A DNA stretch of 64,000 nt from Paragorgia papillata (Eukaryota; Cnidaria; Anthozoa; Scleralcyonacea; Coralliidae), in contig JAWNZC010000314.1 of the NCBI GenBank assembly GCA_035771165.1, forward strand, positions 1,599,501 through 1,663,500. The letters run 5' to 3'. Shown piece by piece: positions 34,759-61,689 of this stretch. The position numbers and the translations under genes are program-made. Numbering within the stretch: the first letter of the stretch is position 1; the number at the start of each line of letters is the position of its first letter. Under the pieces are notes generated by a model. The model was not told the origin of the DNA. It was given only the letters and a program-made list of their open reading frames with translations, and ran no database searches.

Positions 34759-35133
34759 TTGCTATATGATGTTATAAAGAATTCAGTGTGCACGGGTGAG
34801 TGTTATCTGCCTTGGTTTTCCGCCAAACGGCCGGCTGGTGCCTGTATAATTTGGGGCCAAGCAAAACATTTTACTCCAGGCCTCTCACAATTTCGGTCTG
34901 CCGCTCGACGTTAAAAAAGAGAGGCCTGGGACCCAGGCTGCTTTACAGGATAACTCAACCGTCTGTGACGTCATCAAAGCGGGTTATCGAAAAAGAAGGA
35001 GACTAAGTAGTAACTAGTCTGAGGTCAGTACCAACAACGCCACCAAAGAACGTTTCGGCGTAAGAAGGTTTTTGCCATTTTTAGTTTGCAACAGGCTTGG
35101 ACATTGCTATTTTGCAGTAGAACAATGACTGAT

Positions 35134-35241
35134 GCCCCGTTTACACTAGAGCAAAAGTATCCGGATTCACATTGTTTTTAATTCCCATGAGGATGAAAAA
35201 CAATGTGAATCCGGATACTTTTGCTCCAGTGTAAACGGGGC
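35134..35241. repeat. 108-bp hairpin MITE
   Basis: GCCCCGTTTACACTAGAGCA pairs with TGCTCCAGTGTAAACGGGGC; arms are about 47 bp. GTAGAACAATGACTG occurs on both sides as a direct repeat. Confidence 0.75.
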
Positions 35242-35704
35242 CTGAGTATTGTAGAACAATGACTGTGCGTTGGGACCGTTGTTTCAAGGCTAAATGGGAA
35301 ACGATTCTGGGCACAGATACGTTTTTTTTATATGGTAAACTTTTCCCAATCTCAGAACTTGCACCAGGCCTGTCACCAGCATACAGAGGTTTGAGTGCCA
35401 AAGGCACGAGATATTTTGGGGAGCCAGGAGAAATCTGAAATATAGTTTCAAATGTTGAAAAACTGCAAGTTTCAACCTCGGACGTGCTTAAAGGATATTG
35501 TGGTAAAGAACGAAACGAAAGCTATGTACTGTATATATAAAACTATTAACGTTTAGGGTATCAACTAAATATTCGGGTACAGTCAAAATGGAAATACCGT
35601 CCCACTTCTGCTTCTGTAGTTTGTTGTGCATTACACTATTTCTGTAGCTGCTGCAGAAACGTGAGAAAAATCTAGCGATAAAAGTCGCTTATTCTTGATC
35701 TATA

Positions 35705-35995
35705 TTTATTATATAAAATAGAGTGTTTTATTGATTTTTCCGCCACTAATGCGATTATTTATGATAATCGCACATGTGACGATTATCGCTGAATCAGCAT
35801 TATAGTTTAATGCAATTTTTGCAAGGCAATAGGATAATTTTTTTATATAATAAACAGAACAATACATGGATGCTTGAAAATATGAAATTTATTTCTCGTG
35901 TTGAACAGGATATGTCACTCGTTCGCTTCGCTCACTCGTGAGATATCCTGGTCAACACTCGAAATCAATTTCATATTTCCGCACATCCATGTATT
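35705..35995. repeat. Dispersed repeat, copy 1
   Basis: AAAATAGAGTGTTTTATTGA through TCGAAATCAATTTCATATTT. Close copy at 50025-50312 and partial copy at 44885-45000. Contains inverted GATAATCGCACATGTGACGA motifs. Confidence 0.75.
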
Positions 35996-36098
35996 ATTCT
36001 CTATATATTATATCGCAACTGTAAATTGTCCAGTCAGAAAGCTTGATTTGTACCATGTGACCAGTCAATTAATCATCGAATTACCCCTCAAAAGTAAT

Positions 36099-36151
36099 AT
36101 TCCCCGCTGCAGCGGGGAATACGACTATTATTCCCCGCTGCAGCGGGGAAT
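36099..36151. repeat. Two copies of a 22-bp perfect palindrome
   Basis: ATTCCCCGCTGC plus its mirror at 36099-36120 and again at 36130-36151, 9 bp apart. A weak frame follows (36152-36364, + strand; EWKQTMKSG near the end) and I cannot assign it. Confidence 0.7.
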
Positions 36152-36564
36152 ATGCTTCGTGTACCAAGCTGTCAACATTGGTGGGGTTTGGCGAGACAAG
36201 AAAACGTTTCGCCTGAACATTCAGATGTTGACAAGAAGATTGTTCGGTTACAAGAAAATAAGGATTCAGGGAATACAAAGAAAGCAACAAACAATGCATC
36301 CAGAAGCCTTGAGACGACAACAGAATGGAAACAGACAATGAAAAGTGGACAAAAGTTAAGCTAAGCGAACTTTATTAACATTATTTCAGCTTTTTTTGGA
36401 AAGATTAATATGTTTCGGTATAATATATAATTTATAGACCTTTTGCTCGGGGAATTCGATGAAATATTACCCCTCGGGATGATATATTTCATCGGAATTC
36501 CCCTCGCTCCAGGTCTATAAATGTTAATTGTTGGTATTAATTTGGGGAAAACATTCGTTATATT

Positions 36565-37086
36565 TAGAGGTGAGCCGATCATCGGCAAAACATCGGCAGA
36601 GCCGATTAACGGCTAGTTTTTCTCACAATCGGCCATCGGCCGATTGTCTTTCACCATTGGATCGGCTGTCTCGTGACTCTCGTCCTCGTATTTCTGTCCT
36701 CGTTTATCATAGCCTGTGTACAGCCGCAACCCTCCCGTCAAAATCGGGGAGCGAGCGTCTGTGGTACGGCGTATCGTATACTTCAATTCTTTACATTGTT
36801 TGGCATTTTTGCGCTTTTTGAGTTGTTGATACAAAAATATTTTAAATAAAGGAAACATGACTGCTGACTACTTGACTGTTTTCTGTTTGTTTTGTTGCGC
36901 TCAAAATACGAGAATTGGCTTGATGACTTCCTCTCATTGCGAAACTTGAGATGAATAAAACGACAAAACGGGAGCACAGGTTAGCAAATATCGGTTTTGC
37001 CGATTAATCGGCCGATGGTGGGGAAATATCGGCTCTTAACAATCGGTATCGGCAATCGGCTTTTTTTTAACATCGGCTCACCTCTA
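36565..37086. mobile_element. hAT MITE with perfect 8-bp TSD
   Basis: Termini TAGAGGTGAGCCGAT / ATCGGCTCACCTCTA fit the hAT end rule YARNG. GTTATATT flanks both sides (36557-36564, 37087-37094). Subterminal CGGCCGATCGGC-like repeats. No transposase. Confidence 0.88.
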
Positions 37087-37670
37087 GTTATATTATGATT
37101 AAATCCCATGAAAGTTAAATTATACTTAACGCAAGTAATTAACAAGTACGAGATCTTTAAAAAAATTTGTAGATACAATCTTTTTAAAAACCACGCAACC
37201 ATACATGAAAAAATTTCTCAATTTTGATTGGCTGAGAGCAGTGCAGTTTTGAGGAAATGACAGTGCAGAAAAAAGGAAATACAGTGCAAATTTTTGAAGC
37301 GAATAAGCCAATCAAAAACAATACTGAAACTGAAAGAGCCAATCACGTTCTACAACGGATTTTGACGGATGGTAATTTCCAACCTCGTGCCCAGGCTCTT
37401 TTTCCACATAATAAACAAATATGGCGGCCAAGATTTGAAACGGAGAAGAACAATTCGTTAAAATTTGAAGTTAATTATTCCTTGTTGTTGTCAAATGAAG
37501 TACTTGCTAGAAAACTAGAAGATTCTTAGTGCTGTTAGTAAACTTTTCCGAGTAGTGGTAGAAGAAGCAAAGCGTTTTTAATTAAACAACCGAATATACG
37601 AGGAGTGGACACTGGCGAAAGAGAACTATAATGTAAGTACAATTGACTTGGGCATTTTTTCATGTATATT

Positions 37671-38243
37671 ATTTAACAATTATTCGCCGAAGGCGAGGTG
37701 AATATCGATGAATAATAACCGAGACGAAGTCGAGGTTATTTTTCACCGATATTCACTGAGCCTGAGGCGAATAATTGTTTTAGTATAAATACACATTTTC
37801 GTACTTTTAGGAACAACATTTTCTTTAAAATTGTTAATTTCCTCGTCTGTCGCATTGACAACTTAGCTGGCGGCCATTTTGGATAAACGCTGTAAGTGAT
37901 TATCGAGAATTAATCCGAAGTAACTCGACCAATCAGCGAGCGCGATTTTCTATAATCACCTGTATGTATACTAATAATTAACAATTATTCGCCGAAGGCG
38001 AGGTGAATATCGGTGAATAATAACCGAGACGAAGTCGAGGTTATTATTCACCGATATTCACTGAGCCTGAGGCGAATAATTGTTTTAGTATAAATACACA
38101 TTTTCGTACTTTTAGGAACAACATTTTCTTTAAAATTGTTAATTTCCACGTCTGTCGCATTGACAAATTCGCTGGTGGCCATTTTGAATAAACGCTGTAT
38201 GCGTGCGCGATTTTCAATAATCACCTGTGTATTTATACTAATA
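37671..38243. mobile_element. MITE family ATTATTCGCCGAAGGCGAG (copies 2 and 3, tandem)
   Basis: Two head-to-tail copies, 37671-37977 and 37978-38243, with the same landmarks as 16687-17006. The third is shorter near its right end. It is flanked by a TGCAGTTTTGAGGAAATGAC...CAGTGCA repeat (37215-37300). Confidence 0.7.
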
Positions 38244-39289
38244 AGTAATGGCATGGCTTTTCGTGCAATTTGGAAAAACGTGCCCTCGTGAGTTTTTCAA
38301 TTAAATTTTTCCTATTGATTACTTAAACCTCAACAAATGTTTTAATGCAAAAAAATTGGAATTAACTGAACTCATTTTTGAAATAGATTGGATTAAATGT
38401 GAATTTGCAGCCATTTTGAAACGCCACTGTTGTCATAACAACAGATAAAACACTTTATCTGTTGACAGTATTTGATGCCCTGAGCGTTATATTATGCATA
38501 ATGTTTGTTTAATTCTTTTATGAAATATTCATGAAACTTTTCAAAGGTCTTTCAAGCCTGGAATTTGCATTTTCACACTTCTCGAGAAACCGTAGGGGCC
38601 ACCTTAAATTAGATTTTGATCCCTCATGAAAATACCCGTACCAATACACTCACCTGTCATAAAGTACAGGATGGGGTGGGCTGGGGAAATCAAAAATATT
38701 AAAACATCAATTTAATTTAAACCAGTCATGATTTAGGGGTAGACAATACCTGCAGTGGTTTTCAAAGAACGAGGCAACACAATAGCATACAATAGAAACA
38801 ATAAAACGGAATACAATAGACAATCTATACTCTAAAAATTGTAAATGCCCCTAAATTGTGACTCATATGATTTAATTGGCCCACCCCTTGTTTCATGCAT
38901 GATTAAGCATGGCCCACCATTGAACACTTGCACAAAAGTTAATGACTCCCCCCCCCCCCTCCTCCCTTTATTAAACATACCATACTACCATGGAATCTAC
39001 AAGATCCCAAAAATAGCGGCCCCATTTATTTTCAGATCTATTCACCACTGGGAGGCTGCTATACTTGCAGTTTTTTCAATAGGTCATTAATATTGATAGT
39101 AGTATTAATATTGATAATAGTATTCATTTATAATTTATAATTCACAAGGAAAACACAAAGGAGACAGTGGCATGTTTGTAAATTTATAATTATGTGATAA
39201 AGATATGTTCACAATTTCCCCTGATTTTTATGGCATAATAAACACGTTTACTGTTAATAAAAAACTAATGTCAATAAACTATTGAACTA

Positions 39290-40700
39290 TGAAGAAGGTC
39301 CTTGATGCATGGGAGAAGCGGTACTAGCACACCAGCACAGGCTTCTGGTCATGGACATATAGAAGAGAAGTATCAGGAAATGGGTAAGAAGAGCGCTGAG
39401 TGTAGCTAAAAAGTAACCCGAAGAACTGAGTGATACAAGCAGATGGATATGGTAGATGAGAAGTGGGAAGAGATGAAGAGCATCCTGCTAGAGGAAACAG
39501 AGAAGGTCTATGGAAAGACCAAGGGCCCAGGGCCTGAGAAGAAAGAGTCTTGGTGGTGGGGAGAAGACACCCCAGTGATGGATTTACAGGGGGGTGCGCA
39601 CCCCCTGGTCCTTGGTCAAGGGGGTGCAGGGGGGTGCCAATTACTCAATTAGTGCCTTGCTGCAGTGGGATGCGACGTGGATTTCATTGAAAATGTCAAT
39701 CACATTTCTAATGTCTAGCTTCCTTGTGATATCCCTAATATAATCCATAATAAAACGTTCACTTTATCCCTAAATTTATTTGACACCTTCCAGGTTTGAT
39801 AAAATGCGCTATTGAAAACACGATTTAAAACTTTTAAATCTTTCTTCAAAGTACCGTCAGAATGCAGGAAATGCCATTTCAGAGGTCCAAATTTCAAAGA
39901 ATTTCCTGGCGAGCCTGCCCCCGGACCCCCCTAGGAATGCTTTGACTAAGGTTAAAAAAAATCTAGATCCGTCCCTGCAGCACCCCCCCTACCAGATCAA
40001 GCTGGATCCATCACTGAGACACCCAGGCTGCCATCAGAAAGAAGAAAGTGGTGCTTAAAGAACTGGCACCAACAGGCAACAGACCAGAGTCCCGTGAAGC
40101 CTGCAATGGTGATAGCCAGAGATGAGCCTACCAAAGAGTTGTTTGAACACAATGGAAACACCTGAGGGAAAGAAGATATACAAGATAAAGAGAAAGGGAA
40201 AAGAAAGACATCTTGGAAGTCAGTTGAGATGAAGATGTCCAGAAAAGTCCTGACAGACAAGGAAGAAGTAAAACAACATTGGTTTAGATATGAGTAGGAG
40301 CTGCTGAACATGGAGAACGAGGCAGACCATTTGGAAGAAACGCCACATGTATGCATGTGGCGGACCCAGTCCCCAAATCCGATATTTCGCGGCTAACGAC
40401 GAAAAAAGCGATCAAGGAGATGAAAAATGAAGTTCCCAGTCAACGTCGGTTTCCACCAGGGTTCTGCCCTGAGCCCCCTTCTTTTCGCCATTGTCATCGA
40501 CGTCCTGAGTGTCGGGAAGGACTCCTGTGGCTGTGAGAAACCCTCTTTGCGAACGATGTAGCCCTGACAGCAACATCCAAGAAAGAGCTGCAGGGGAGAC
40601 TGCAATCCTGGTAGTGAAGCTTGGAGATGAGAAGGTTGAAGATGAGTACAGACATAGTCAATCGAGATATGGTCCGGAAACTCGGCAAACATCAAAGCGC
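39290..40700 (+). pseudogene. Decayed LINE (linker and RT pieces)
   Basis: Plus-strand pieces in order: WEEMKSILLEETEKVYGKTK with a WWW motif (39450-39560); then after the MITE KEEVKQHW..YE-ELLNMENEADHLEE (40265-40340); SDISRLTTKKAIKEMKN (40383-40430); and VGFHQGSALSPLLFAIVIDV (40446-40505), an RT motif. The RT core between the last two is deleted and stops and frameshifts follow. Unnamed LINE clade. Confidence 0.7.
39573..40016. mobile_element. hAT-like MITE with perfect 8-bp TSD, inserted in LINE relic
   Basis: Termini CAGTGATGGAT / ATCCATCACTG; flanks AGACACCC on both sides (39565-39572, 40017-40024). 444 bp. The LINE frame resumes after it, so the LINE is older. Confidence 0.88.
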
Positions 40701-41642
40701 CTATAATGAGCTGTGATTTTATGTTGAACCGTACCTTACACCGTGCACATCCTTTGTTTTAGGTTTATTAATATTTAAATAGCACGGTTGAGTGATTGAA
40801 CTGAAACGTTGCTATTGGACAATTCGTTCATTAGACTAAAATACAATGTGTTCAGTGACCATGCACCGTGCACAAAAACGCATAAAGGCGAACAAAAAGA
40901 TAGACCAAAGACTTTAGCTGAGTTTCCAGACCATATCTCGATTGACTATGGTACAGAGAAGACGGTTGTCATGTTCATAATTCAAACATATTCAGACATT
41001 ACCCACCCCCAATGTAGTGCACAAATTTTTTTGCCCCACCCCTTTTCACCTGAAATCACCTGGGAATGATTGCCCATCCCCCTTTTTTCTCTGGCCCAGC
41101 CCCTTCTGTACTTTATGACAGGTCCCGACATCAACACTTATTATCATTCAATTCGTCTCTAATCCCCCGCATTGACGCATTCTGTTTGGTTAATTCACCT
41201 GCAAATAAGTGAAATAACTGAATACAAATAATTTTCTACTGCAAATAATTTGTGGAGCATGTGCACTTGCAATAGTTGCTGCAAATAATTTTAGTAAGCT
41301 TGTTTTCAAACATGTTTCCTCAGCTTTCCCAGGAAGTAATCGATGGAAGCAAGGATAAGCCGTAACACGAAATACAAAAGTATCCATATAACGGCAATAT
41401 ACTTTAGAAAAGGAAGATTTAGTGAGATATTAAAAAAACAAGACTTCTGCCAACAAAAAGAAAGTTTTACGAAGATTTTAGTGTGCCGAAGACAGAGAAG
41501 AATGGCAATCTCTAACTTCAGGGTGAGACATTTCAAAGGCTCTGCCTTTAGCATCGGCAAATAACTGTGAGCTCACCACTGACTATATTTTGCTCAGATT
41601 CGTCCAGTAATTAATAACTATTTGTATACTATATGAACACCT

Positions 41643-41648
41643 TTTAAT
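41643..41648 (-). promoter_or_regulatory. Candidate poly(A) signal, distal terminal exon of gene B
   Basis: ATTAAA on the minus strand, about 180 nt past the stop at 41829. The copy at 51119-51124 serves the other terminal exon. Confidence 0.3.
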
Positions 41649-41828
41649 TTTTCCTTGAACAACATGTACGCAAACAATTACAAGCATTGGTTAACCGCTT
41701 TTATATACTACAATATTACATGCACTTCTATATATTTTACCATATTGCATATGTACCGCTATATAGATTCATGCAAGGCGCCTTATATTCTTTGCCCATT
41801 TCGTTCTACATGTTTTCTAGTTGTTTCT

Positions 41829-56875
<15,047 letters not shown>

Positions 56876-57019
56876 CTAAGAAGAAAAGCAATTTCAAAGT
56901 CTTTTTAGAAAACTCCAATGTTTTCGATGGGAAGCTAACATACACTGCATGTTTTTATAGAGATGCATTTTATGGCCAAATGCCCTGGGTATATATAGCT
57001 AAAATATTTTTCATCCAGC

Positions 57020-57260
57020 GGATCCAACGTTTTGACTGACTGCGATCTAGTAGTGTCTTCATCAGGGTGATTGTCGTGAAGACAAGTCCCACACACATAG
57101 CGTATCAAAGGGATGCCGCCTCATTAATATTCAGCGTGTGTCACGCATGACCAACGCATAGCGTCGCGCATGACGAACGCATGACGAATGCATGACGCAT
57201 GCATAGCTCACGCATGACGAACGCGTGTAGACCGGAATGACATGATTGGGCAAGACTGCT
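57020..57260. repeat. Transposon-end motif and CATGACGAACG short repeats
   Basis: AACGTTTTGACTGACTGCGA and GTCTTCATCAGGGTGAT form an inverted retroelement-end signature. GCATGACGAACGCATGACGA repeats follow at 57140-57230. No gene. Confidence 0.4.
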
Positions 57261-57572
57261 ACGAGTGTCTAGTTTATGCTTATCTCCTGTCAACCTCTGT
57301 CTAAAACCAGATCTTAGGCAAATTGTTTTACAATTAACCGATTCACAGAATAATTATTGCCACTCCATCTGAGCGCTAAATCTGAATGTTTACGCGTACA
57401 CGGCAAATATTATTTCAATACGCGAGTGCACTTGAGGGCAAATACACGATATAACTAAGGCTAAGATTTACTTTAAATAAATGTTTACCGCCGTCAAAAG
57501 TACTAATGATACTTAACCTTCTTTACGCAACTTGCCAAAAATAAAAATATAAGAAAGAAAAGCGAAGGAGAG

Positions 57573-57575
57573 TGG

Positions 57576-57637
<62 letters not shown>

Positions 57638-57865
57638 GTAGGTAGGTAGGTAGGTAGGTAGGTAGGTAGGTAGGTAGGTAGGTAGGTAGGTAGGTAGGTA
57701 GGTAGGTAGGTAGGTAGGTAGGTAGGTAGGTAGGTAGGTAGGTAGGTAGGTAGGTAGGTAGGTAGGTAGGTAGGTAGGTAGGTAGGTAGGTAGGTAGGTA
57801 GGTAGGTAGGTAGGTAGGTAGGTAGGTAGGTAGGTAGGTAGGTAGGTAGGTAGGTAGGTAGGTAG
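57573..57865. repeat. (GATA)n(GGTA)n microsatellite
   Basis: About 16 GATA then about 57 GGTA units, abutting the 3' end of the minus-strand LINE. The Tyr-Leu-Pro-Thr frames are artefacts. Confidence 0.97.
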
Positions 57866-60800
57866 TCTTTATTACCTCCAATACTGAAGAGCGCATATGC
57901 AAATTGCATACGCTATTTTAAAAAATTATCTATATGTACAAGTAAAATACTGATTAGTTTTCTGATGCCTAAAATAGTTAAAGTTATAAACTAAAGTATA
58001 ATAATTCATAAGTTATCTGATAGATCTTTAACTCTATTAAAAATAGTTATAATTTCGGTCGCCACAATAATGAGAAGGGTGTCTAAAGTATTTCTCCCAT
58101 TGCAGATAACATGATGGCTTCCACCTATTAGTGTATCAAAAAGATCTTCATCGTCCATATTATTAAGATAAGATACAACTTGTATTGGCAAGTTGTCAGT
58201 AATCCTGTCCCACATAATATTTCGTTCTCGACATACTTTCGAGCAATCCATAATAAAATGATAATTAATGTCCTTAAAATGCTTACTACATAGATGACAT
58301 ATATAAAAATTCTCACAGTCTTGGACTGCCTTTAGTAGTTCAGCAGGAGTATTTCCGCAAAGTAAATTCACCATGTTTGCTATTGGTATGCGATGTAATG
58401 GATTCCGTCTTGCTATTTCCCAATGGATAACTGGTCTCAAATCTTGGTGTATTCTTCTTAGCCGATGTAGGTTTGGCTTTTCCAACATTTCTTCTTTCCA
58501 TGTCTGAATTTGATATTTATTTATAGCATCCACTATAATATTTCTCCATATGGTTTTACTTGGAAATATACAGTCTCTCAAATAATCTTCGAAATAACTG
58601 TACAAGTTGTAGGTTTTTAGGATCCTTATTATATCCGGAACATATCCTCGTGCCGCAGGACAGTCATCCGTCAAATAAGAAAACACTCTCTTAATAAATA
58701 GTTGCTTATGTAAATATCCTGGTGAAGCGCGACAGAGGGATCCTAAGAACAAGAGTTTCATTTTATCAATAAAGCCAATTGTTGTCCACATCCCAATCGT
58801 CCCAAGGGCTCCTGCGGTGTGCGTTGCTGGACCCAGGCCTTGTATGCATTTAAGTAAAATTTCTTCTTCTGTCTTCGTTAAGTTCGACCATACTTCACAG
58901 CCATATAACATAGCAGGGATGCCAAACGTTTTCCACACACTGGCTCCACAAATTGGATTTAGGCCCCCCGGTCGAATACCCGCGCTCATCAAGGCACCCA
59001 TTGCCGCTTTACCTTTTTTTGCTGCTTTTGTTGACCTTTCATAACTGGAAAAATTACCGTTAAGGGTTATTCCCACATGATCCCATGCAGTTTTCTCTTT
59101 TATTTCCACTCCTTTAAGATACCATTTTCGTGTTACCTTTCGAAGATTGTTCATTTGTGTTGTCTCCCCAAACGTGACCTCGACTGTTTTGTCTGGGTTA
59201 AACTGAAACCTCCATTTGTTGCTATAACTTTCAATTGCATTAATCATACATTTTAGACCTTCAACTTGTAACGACAGCAGCGTCAGATCGTCAGCAACTA
59301 ACACAGAGTTAAAGTAAATGTCATTGACTGTTAGACCATAACCAGTAGACTTTAAAACATTAGGAATATCATTGTTGTAACAGAGAAAGAGCCAAGGCGA
59401 TAAGACTCCTCCCTTCAACACTTTAAACACTGATTTTGCTTTGGCCTTTAGCCTTTGTGTTTGGAGTGGTTCCCATCCTAGCGCATTTAGTGCAACGCTA
59501 TGATCTACATCATTACCCATACCTGCTATAATTCGAGCTGATCTGTTATGAAGTTTTTGTAAATATTTGGACTGTGTGTCACCAAATACATTCCAAACTT
59601 CACAACAGTAGTTGAAACATGGGTGGACAATAGCATTATACACAGAAAGTAGCGTATTTTTTTCAACAAATTCTCTTAAGCGCCGGATGGCAGATATCCC
59701 CGAAGAGATTTTTTTGCTAATATTTTCAGTATTTCGTTTCCAAGACAAATGCGGGTCAATTGTTACTCCAAGAGTCTTGCATTCATACACACGTTTAATA
59801 GGTTTGTTTTCGATAATGATATTTGGTTGTGTATGCGAAACATTTCTCAATAGTGGTTTTGATGCAATAAGCATAAATTCAGTTTTGGCCACATTAAGGC
59901 TAAGTTTGTTAGCTATTAACCATTCTTTGAGGTTATCCAAATCAGAGTTCATTGCAGTTTGAACATCATCCATCGTCTCACCAGTGGCCGTCAAGCTTGT
60001 GTCATCGGCAAACAATCGTGGCACTGTCTTACTTAAACATTCAGGCAAATCATTAATGTAAAGCAAAAAGAATAATGGTCCTAGTATGGAGCCCTGAGGC
60101 ACACCACACTTGACAGGCTGTCCTGACGACATTAATCCATTTACCTGACATTTCTGACTACGATCAGTAAGATATGATTTTAGTAGTGAAAGTGCGTTTC
60201 CTTTAATTCCGTGTAGTTCCATTTTTCGTAGTAAAATGTTGTGATTAACGGTATCATAAGCTTTTTTAAGATCTATAAATACAACTAGGTTGAACATTTT
60301 CCTATCCATATTTACATACCAGCTATTTGTGCAATCTAGTAGTGCTGTTGCGGTAGAATGAAATTTGCGAAAACCAAATTGTTTTTCAGATAAAAGGTCA
60401 TTCTCCTTTAAATAATCGTATAGTTGCTCATAAATCATTCTTTCCATTACTTTACTTATAGCTGGCAAAACAGAGATAGGTCGATAGTTACTTGCTATAT
60501 TTCGGTGGCCACTTTTATAAAGTGGTATTACCCTAGCTGTTTTTCATTCATTGGGAAAAGAGCATAGTGTAATAGATTGATTAAAGATATATGTCAGTGA
60601 ACTTGAAATAACAGGTCATGCTATCTTAATAATCTTACTGGAGATTTTATCAGTGCCAGTGGCTTTGGAACTAGACAGGCACTGTAAGCGACGATAAATG
60701 TTGTTGACAGTTACATCCTTAAATTCTATGAACTCGGATTTGGCAGTCTTAACAAACTTTTCAAAATTGCAGCCTGATGTGCCTATTTTGTCAGCTAGTT

Positions 60801-61345
60801 CAATTCCAATGGTTGAGAAGAACTTATTGAAGCCTTCAGCTATCTCCTGAGGATTGGTTAAATTAATTCCATTTAAACTTAGTTCATTTATGCTTGTAGT
60901 TGTATTTTTCCTACCAAGCAGAGTATTAATGGTTTTCCAAGCCTCCTTAGGATTAAATTTTTGACCAGCAATTTTGTTAGAGTAATACTCTGTCTTAGCA
61001 TTTCTTAGTTCTTGATTTGATTTGCTTTGTTTCTTGCTTTCTTATAGTTTAGCCAGTCTGTCTCTAGGTTAGTAATAATGGCTTTTCGTTTCAATTTGTC
61101 TCTTTCAGTAATCAGCATTTTAACATTACTTGTTACCCAAGGATTACTTTTTGGTTTAATCTTTTTATTCTGAAGTGGTGCATGCTTGTTTAACACTTCA
61201 AAATACAAATGCTTCCAAATTTTTCACATACTATATGTATCTTCCGCAAAAAAGTAAATATACTCCCAGGGTTGATTCAATAGATCCTCAAGAAACTTTT
61301 GATCATTAAATTTTTTTCATATTCCTGAACTCAATAATATTTTCC
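57866..61345 (-). mobile_element. LINE (non-LTR retrotransposon), chimeric, 5' end missing
   Basis: On the minus strand: linker with FEVLNKHAPLQNKKIKPKSN (about 61200), RT region starting ARVIPLYKSGHRN (about 60520), the 820-codon frame, then AATAAAGAC and the (CTAC)n tail. Upstream of the ORF a TGA replaces the Trp of FPNEWK (about 60545). No endonuclease domain seen beyond 61345. Confidence 0.85.
58006..60468 (-). CDS. LINE ORF2 fragment with two fused reverse transcriptases (820 aa)
   Basis: Residues 1-352 are a CR1/jockey-like RT: FIDLKKAYDTVNH (about 64-76), CGVPQGSILGPLFF (121-134), RLFADDTSL (151-159, catalytic FADD) and the thumb region up to KAKAKSVFKVLK. At residues 353-354 (59407-59412) it joins a second RT starting GGVLSPWLFLCYNNDIPN, with its own VADD (391-394), a long C-terminus, and a zinc knuckle C724-C727-H737-C742 (CHLC...H...C). 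The second RT lacks everything before its QGG block. The frame crosses the join without a stop. RT copies RNA to DNA in target-primed reverse transcription; this copy has no endonuclease and an upstream stop, so it is probably dead. Confidence 0.85.
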   Translation of the reverse strand: MPAISKVMERMIYEQLYDYLKENDLLSEKQFGFRKFHSTATALLDCTNSWYVNMDRKMFNLVVFIDLKKAYDTVNHNILLRKMELHGIKGNALSLLKSYLTDRSQKCQVNGLMSSGQPVKCGVPQGSILGPLFFLLYINDLPECLSKTVPRLFADDTSLTATGETMDDVQTAMNSDLDNLKEWLIANKLSLNVAKTEFMLIASKPLLRNVSHTQPNIIIENKPIKRVYECKTLGVTIDPHLSWKRNTENISKKISSGISAIRRLREFVEKNTLLSVYNAIVHPCFNYCCEVWNVFGDTQSKYLQKLHNRSARIIAGMGNDVDHSVALNALGWEPLQTQRLKAKAKSVFKVLKGGVLSPWLFLCYNNDIPNVLKSTGYGLTVNDIYFNSVLVADDLTLLSLQVEGLKCMINAIESYSNKWRFQFNPDKTVEVTFGETTQMNNLRKVTRKWYLKGVEIKEKTAWDHVGITLNGNFSSYERSTKAAKKGKAAMGALMSAGIRPGGLNPICGASVWKTFGIPAMLYGCEVWSNLTKTEEEILLKCIQGLGPATHTAGALGTIGMWTTIGFIDKMKLLFLGSLCRASPGYLHKQLFIKRVFSYLTDDCPAARGYVPDIIRILKTYNLYSYFEDYLRDCIFPSKTIWRNIIVDAINKYQIQTWKEEMLEKPNLHRLRRIHQDLRPVIHWEIARRNPLHRIPIANMVNLLCGNTPAELLKAVQDCENFYICHLCSKHFKDINYHFIMDCSKVCRERNIMWDRITDNLPIQVVSYLNNMDDEDLFDTLIGGSHHVICNGRNTLDTLLIIVATEIITIFNRVKDLSDNL

Positions 61346-61689
61346 TTGTGTTTTTCAGTATAGAGCACCTACTGTGAGCAGTTTATAGCACCTACTGTGA
61401 GTATTAAGTTTGGGCGAAGTATCGATCAGTGACGTATCTAGCATAAAACATAGAATACGTAGTTCAGAGCAAAGGCTCGGCTCCTAGATCTTCCATTAAT
61501 CTTGAAACCCCCATCACCCCCGGGTATCCCAAACATTCCCAAGGGTACCCCAATCACCCCCGGGCACCCCAAAACTTCTCCATTGATACGCAAAACACCC
61601 CCGGGGCACCATCTAACTCCCCCGGGGATGCCCTAAACTCCCCCTATCACTGTAGGCCTTACCATATAGCCATAGTCCTATAATCATTA

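Larger units (their letters stand above)
38654..41125. mobile_element. Possible large inverted-ended region
   Basis: ACCTGTCATAAAGTACAG at the left is mirrored by CTGTACTTTATGACAGGT at the right, with further mirrored G- and C-rich stretches. It encloses a decayed LINE and a hAT MITE. No clear target duplication, so it may be two inverted copies of a short repeat. Confidence 0.35.

Noticed and set aside
36152..36364. Frame reminiscent of a recombinase-like N-terminal helix region
   Set aside because: Similarity too weak to name, and the opposite strand is also open. Left unassigned.
57513..57909. Tyr-Leu-Pro-Thr frames
   Set aside because: Readings of the GGTA/GATA tetramer array.
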